Shown here: positions 6,612 to 8,494 of the stretch, in pieces | How positions within the stretch are numbered: the first letter of the stretch is position 1 | Layout: each line of letters opens with the position of its first letter | DNA from: an uncultured Solobacterium sp. | GTDB taxonomy: Bacteria > Bacillota_I > Bacilli_A > Erysipelotrichales > Erysipelotrichaceae | Direction: 5' to 3' | DNA: 8,494 nucleotides | Assembly (NCBI GenBank): GCA_900547815.1 | Contig: URHY01000081.1 | Location: 1-8,494 of the forward strand | Notes under the pieces: generated by a model | The model's input: only the letters and a program-made list of their open reading frames with translations | Told to the model about the DNA's origin: nothing | Databases searched by the model: none | Made by a program: the position numbers and the translations under genes

Positions 6612-7514
6612 TTAGTATATAGAATGTATTTTTACCTTTGCCATGTTGAGAGATTCGACCTTCTTCTTTCATTCTGCTTAAAATGCGCCCACAAGTTGTT
6701 TGAGAAAGATTAAAGGTATCTTGAACATCTTTGCGAGAGAATTGGGTATGTGTTTTCGCATACTCTAAGATTTTGCTTTCAGGACAATCATATACAATGA
6801 TATCTTCCTGAATTTTATTGTTTTTCTTTTGATAGTTTAGGTTTGGAAGAATAATTTTAAAGGCATTTTCTGTTGTGACAAATTGAGGCTTGAATTCAGA
6901 TTCTGAATACGAATCAAGAATCTTTTGAATGCCAGTACCATAAGCTTCAATGAGTTCTAATCGGTAAAAGATATTTGCGAGTTTTGGGTTTCGACAAACG
7001 AAATACCAAGCTGAATGTCTTCTAAAGTGATTCCTTTTAATAAGCCTCCAATGGAAGTAAATTCAATACGATCTGTATATATACGAACAAAGGAACTTGC
7101 GCTATATGAATATTCACGATGAACAATTAGATTTAATAAAGCTTCTCTAATGGCTACTTCTGGATAATCTCTTTTATCGATTCTTTTCAATCCTGAAAAA
7201 ATAGAATGTTTTTGATTTCTAAAATCGATATAAGAATATACTTCATGCATTTGTTTGAATAATGAACCGGTGAATTCATTTCGATCTTGAAATATATTTT
7301 GTGTTTCGCCATCAAAAACTGCCACTTTAATTGTGTGCTTACATTGATCCGATAAAAGTAGACCTAAATTCGTGTATATACCATCTTGATTTTGAATGCC
7401 TAAGTTTTTTTCTTTAAATGGGATGTTTGATTCATCAAATTCAGTCTTAGCAGAAAGAAAAGTTAAGTCTTGTTCTAAAGAACGCATTTGTTCAAAATCT
7501 TCTTGAAATATCAT
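6598..7514 (-). pseudogene. Broken ATP-binding (HATPase_c_4) transcriptional regulator, N-truncated and frameshifted
   Basis: The first frame runs from ATG 7514 to a stop at 6957 (185 residues). It contains DGIYTNLGLLLSDQC and the GHKL-like N-box REALLNLIVHRE (123-134) with a downstream DRIEF...GG, typical of the HATPase_c_4/RecG-C-like part of AlbA_2-type regulators. After codon TCG (7001-6999), homology continues one base back: VCRNPKLANIFYRLELIEAY, then GTGIQKIL. That frame runs to TGA at 6600-6598 and ends in a winged-helix-like region (QFSRKDVQDTFNLSQTTCGR). Restoring one base near 6999 would give about 305 residues. The usual N-terminal AlbA_2 (Schlafen-type, nucleic-acid binding) domain of about 150 residues is absent, and the upstream bases do not encode it. 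Yet AAAAGGAGC (7530-7522) sits correctly before ATG 7514, so the short form may once have been expressed. I see no canonical slippery heptamer, so a true frameshift or a sequencing error is more likely than programmed recoding. Confidence 0.8.
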
Positions 7515-7536
7515 AAAATAGCTCCTTTTTACCCAT

Positions 7537-7565
7537 ATACTAACCAATCTAACCATTCTAATCAA
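7537..7565 (-). promoter_or_regulatory. Predicted promoter of the broken regulator with tandem TGGTTAG
   Basis: On the minus strand TTGATT (7565-7560) and TAGTAT (7542-7537) are spaced by 17 bases. The spacer contains TGGTTAG twice with a 9-base period, about one helical turn, a common layout for an operator. The predicted start near 7530 leaves a very short leader before the ribosome binding site. The regulator may bind here itself, but that is inference. Confidence 0.45.
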
Positions 7566-7568
7566 TAA
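7548..7568. repeat. 21-bp direct repeat, left copy
   Basis: TCTAACCATTCT, two variable bases, then TCAATAA. The same order recurs at 8423-8443 with 19 of 21 bases identical. This copy coincides with the -35 and spacer of the predicted regulator promoter. The two copies bracket the toxin-antitoxin cassette. Confidence 0.7.
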
Positions 7569-7576
7569 AGAATTTG

Positions 7577-7626
7577 TTTTTCTTGTTGTGCAAATCCCCC
7601 TTCCTGATGATAGTGAACAAGAAAAA
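7577..7626. repeat. 11-bp inverted repeat between divergent promoters
   Basis: TTTTTCTTGTT (7577-7587) is a perfect inverted copy of AACAAGAAAAA (7616-7626), separated by 28 bases that include CCCCC. It fills the space between the leftward -35 (7560-7565) and the rightward -35 (7632-7637). No T-run terminator is formed. It could be a protein-binding site, a cruciform-prone spacer, or the ends of a very small decayed element. Confidence 0.6.
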
Positions 7627-7631
7627 TTAGA

Positions 7632-7660
7632 TTGACAAAGAATAAAGAAAAAATTATTAT
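7632..7660 (+). promoter_or_regulatory. Promoter of the toxin-antitoxin cassette
   Basis: A perfect TTGACA -35 (7632-7637) is followed after 17 bases by TATTAT (7655-7660). An overlapping TATAAT (7658-7663) has the better sequence but a 20-base spacing. Transcription would start near 7667-7671, at the left edge of the 14-bp palindrome. Confidence 0.75.
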
Positions 7661-7671
7661 AATGATAGGGA

Positions 7672-7685
7672 GTGGGAATTCCCAC
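7672..7685. promoter_or_regulatory. Perfect 14-bp palindrome, likely autorepression operator
   Basis: GTGGGAATTCCCAC is a perfect palindrome at or just after the predicted transcription start and 28 bases before the antitoxin start codon. Type II antitoxins or their toxin complexes commonly repress their own promoter through such sites. The core GGGAATTCC recurs at 7986-7994 inside the toxin gene. Confidence 0.6.
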
Positions 7686-7713
7686 GTTTAGATTTGTATT
7701 GGAGGTGTTGATA

Positions 7714-7962
7714 ATGGAAACAATAAAGGATTATGTTGCACATTTGGATAACAAAAAAAGAATTACTCTTAGAGGAGCTACTTATCATTACTACAATGTG
7801 AAAGAATATGGAAATGGTTGTATAATTCTTGAACCTCGGGAATTATCAGTGCCAAAGAGCATTTCAGCTAGAACATTGGCAGATATGGATCGCGCGGTAA
7901 GTAATTTTAAGTGTGGAGATGTTTCCACGGCTATTGATTTGTCGGATTTTTCAAAGGAATAA
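7714..7962 (+). CDS. Putative antitoxin of a type II toxin-antitoxin pair
   Basis: This 82-residue protein starts METIKDYVAHLDNKKR. The middle section, with LRGATYHYYNVKEYGNG and CIILEPREL, looks beta-rich. The C-terminal half (PKSISARTLADMDRAVSNFK, then an acidic DLSDFSKE tail) looks helical and suits a toxin-wrapping segment. I recall similar small proteins in Bacillota paired with the same downstream gene, but cannot name a family with certainty. The start is ATG 7714 with GGAGGTG at 7701-7707; the frame is open upstream to 7672, but that GTG lies within the palindrome and has no ribosome binding site. The small first gene, palindromic operator and 3-base gap to the next gene are the classic layout. 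An alternative is a two-gene hypothetical operon without toxin activity. Confidence 0.6.
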   Translation: METIKDYVAHLDNKKRITLRGATYHYYNVKEYGNGCIILEPRELSVPKSISARTLADMDRAVSNFKCGDVSTAIDLSDFSKE

Positions 7963-7965
7963 TAA

Positions 7966-8334
7966 ATGAATTTTAATATACGAATGGGAATTCCTGAAAT
8001 GCAGGAACTTTGGCAAGATTTGCAACAAAAATATCGTTCTGGTAAGATCAAAAAGAAGGAAGAGCAACTCTATAAAAAATGGGGGAAAGCTTTAAAGTTG
8101 TTGTCGGCGGATCCATTTTATCCGAGTCTTCAAACCCATGAAATAGAGCCTTTATCTAGACGTTACGGAATGAAAGTGTGGCAATCTTATTTGGAAAATA
8201 AAACAAGTGGTGCAATGAGAATGTATTGGGTTTACGGACCGGATCAGAAAGATATCACGATTATTGGATTGGAGCCACATCCGGAAGATAAGAAAAATGG
8301 CGCATACGATAGAATTTCACTGTCGGATTTGTAG
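7966..8334 (+). CDS. Putative RelE/ParE-like toxin
   Basis: This 122-residue basic protein begins MNFNIRMGIPEMQELW, followed by a lysine-rich helical region (KYRSGKIKKKEEQLYKKWGK). The second half, ALKLLSADPFYPSLQTHEIE, then RYGMKVWQSYLENKTSGAMR, MYWVY, ITIIGLEPHPEDKK and AYDRISLSDL, has the order of a RelE/ParE-type fold: a helix followed by beta strands with conserved R, Y/W and H positions. If active it would probably be an mRNA interferase or gyrase poison countered by the upstream protein. The exact family and catalytic residues are not certain. ATG 7966 follows the antitoxin stop by 3 bases, and AAAGGAA (7952-7958), inside the antitoxin gene, is its ribosome binding site, implying coupled translation. 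A second in-frame ATG at 7984 lacks such a site. The gene appears intact. Confidence 0.6.
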   Translation: MNFNIRMGIPEMQELWQDLQQKYRSGKIKKKEEQLYKKWGKALKLLSADPFYPSLQTHEIEPLSRRYGMKVWQSYLENKTSGAMRMYWVYGPDQKDITIIGLEPHPEDKKNGAYDRISLSDL

Positions 8335-8362
8335 AATAAATTTGAATAAGGTACTAAATATG

Positions 8363-8402
8363 AGTAGTTAGTCTGTGAAAATAGGTTAGCTGCTTTTTTT
8401 TT
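8363..8402 (+). terminator. Terminator of the toxin-antitoxin cassette
   Basis: AGTAGTTAGTC (8363-8373) pairs with GGTTAGCTGCT (8384-8394) over 11 bp, including four G-U pairs, with a 10-base loop. Nine T follow (8394-8402). The wobble pairs work only in plus-strand RNA, which fits a rightward terminator for the toxin gene ending 29 bases earlier. Confidence 0.8.
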
Positions 8403-8422
8403 AAAATTCAGAATGATTCATT

Positions 8423-8443
8423 TCTAACCATTCTTGTCAATAA
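8423..8443. repeat. 21-bp direct repeat, right copy
   Basis: This copy matches 7548-7568 at 19 of 21 bases and in the same orientation. On the minus strand it carries a perfect TTGACA (8440-8435) where the left copy has TTGATT, but only one TGGTTAG and no convincing -10. It is followed within 4 bases by the intron-like 3' end. Confidence 0.7.
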
Positions 8444-8447
8444 GAAA

Positions 8448-8494
8448 GTAGGCGATAGAGTTTAAATTCTACCGCCCCTTATCAAACCATACGT
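8448..8494 (-). ncRNA. Probable 3' end of a group II intron (partial)
   Basis: Read on the minus strand, the window edge begins ACGTATGGTTTGAT (8494-8481), resembling the 3' strand of group II intron domain V (usually ACGTACGGTTTGAT). A GATAAG-type linker and GGGG then lead into a hairpin, GGCGGTAGA (8476-8468) with TCTATCGCC (8459-8451), like domain VI. The hairpin is fully paired in minus-strand RNA (one G-U) but has an A-C mismatch on the plus strand, so the minus strand is the functional one. If A8456 is the branch point, the intron would end CCTAC at 8448, eight bases later and with the expected A-pyrimidine end. That A can also pair, so the splice site is tentative. The catalytic triad part of domain V and any maturase gene would lie beyond the window. 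The resemblance is from memory of class C introns. Confidence 0.5.

Noticed and set aside
6990..7010. Programmed ribosomal frameshift in the regulator
   Set aside because: There is no canonical slippery heptamer, and I see no obvious stimulatory structure. A simple one-base loss explains the data better, though recoding is not excluded.
7515..7685. Extending the regulator upstream to 7685 on the minus strand
   Set aside because: The frame is open, but the residues do not look like AlbA_2 or any domain, and the region holds the divergent promoters, the inverted repeat and the palindrome.
7791..8051. Minus-strand open frame across the antitoxin-toxin junction
   Set aside because: It is antisense to both cassette genes, with no ribosome binding site and no family resemblance.
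1..8494. CRISPR array, tRNA or rRNA genes
   Set aside because: No regularly spaced repeats with unique spacers, no cloverleaf with a conserved T-loop, and no rRNA-like segments were seen.

Overview
This window looks like chromosomal DNA from a low-GC Bacillota (Firmicutes), most likely an anaerobic gut-type lineage; an Erysipelotrichia-like host is a guess from gene style, not shown. The reasons are AT-rich sequence, strong AGGAGG-type ribosome binding sites, compact head-to-tail genes, short stem-loop/T-run terminators that often contain the stop codon, and a Bacillus-type PurF with propeptide and Fe-S cysteines. TGA is used as a stop, so the code is the standard bacterial one.

Positions 1-6579 hold eight plus-strand genes in four apparent transcription units. 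The first is a SIS-domain phosphosugar-binding protein followed by an AI-2E/PerM-type membrane protein. The second is purF, a Cof-type HAD phosphatase and thioredoxin, with its own extended -10 promoter and a terminator. The third is a gamma-glutamylcyclotransferase-like protein. The fourth is a VanZ-like membrane protein overlapping a ketopantoate-reductase-family dehydrogenase. These are ordinary housekeeping or metabolic genes. The main oddity is a lysine at position 256 of the reductase, where the family normally has a catalytic-site glutamate.

Positions 6580-8494 are different in character. A convergent terminator separates the housekeeping genes from a minus-strand ATP-binding (HATPase_c_4/RecG-C-like) transcriptional regulator. 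That gene is broken: it lacks the usual N-terminal AlbA_2/Schlafen-type domain and has a single-base frameshift near 6999, after which homology continues in another frame to a winged-helix C-terminus ending at 6598. Divergent from it is a two-gene cassette that looks like a type II toxin-antitoxin system: an 82-residue putative antitoxin and a 122-residue putative RelE/ParE-like toxin. It has a clear promoter, a perfect 14-bp palindrome as a likely operator, and a terminator.

The toxin-antitoxin cassette lies between two direct copies of a 21-bp sequence (19/21 identical). An 11-bp inverted repeat lies exactly between the two divergent promoters. The last ~47 bases, read on the minus strand, resemble the 3' end of a group II intron (end of domain V plus domain VI). 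I regard this right-hand segment as a small accessory island. It is the only part of the window where something unusual may be happening. I do not see a clearly novel defence or metabolic system.
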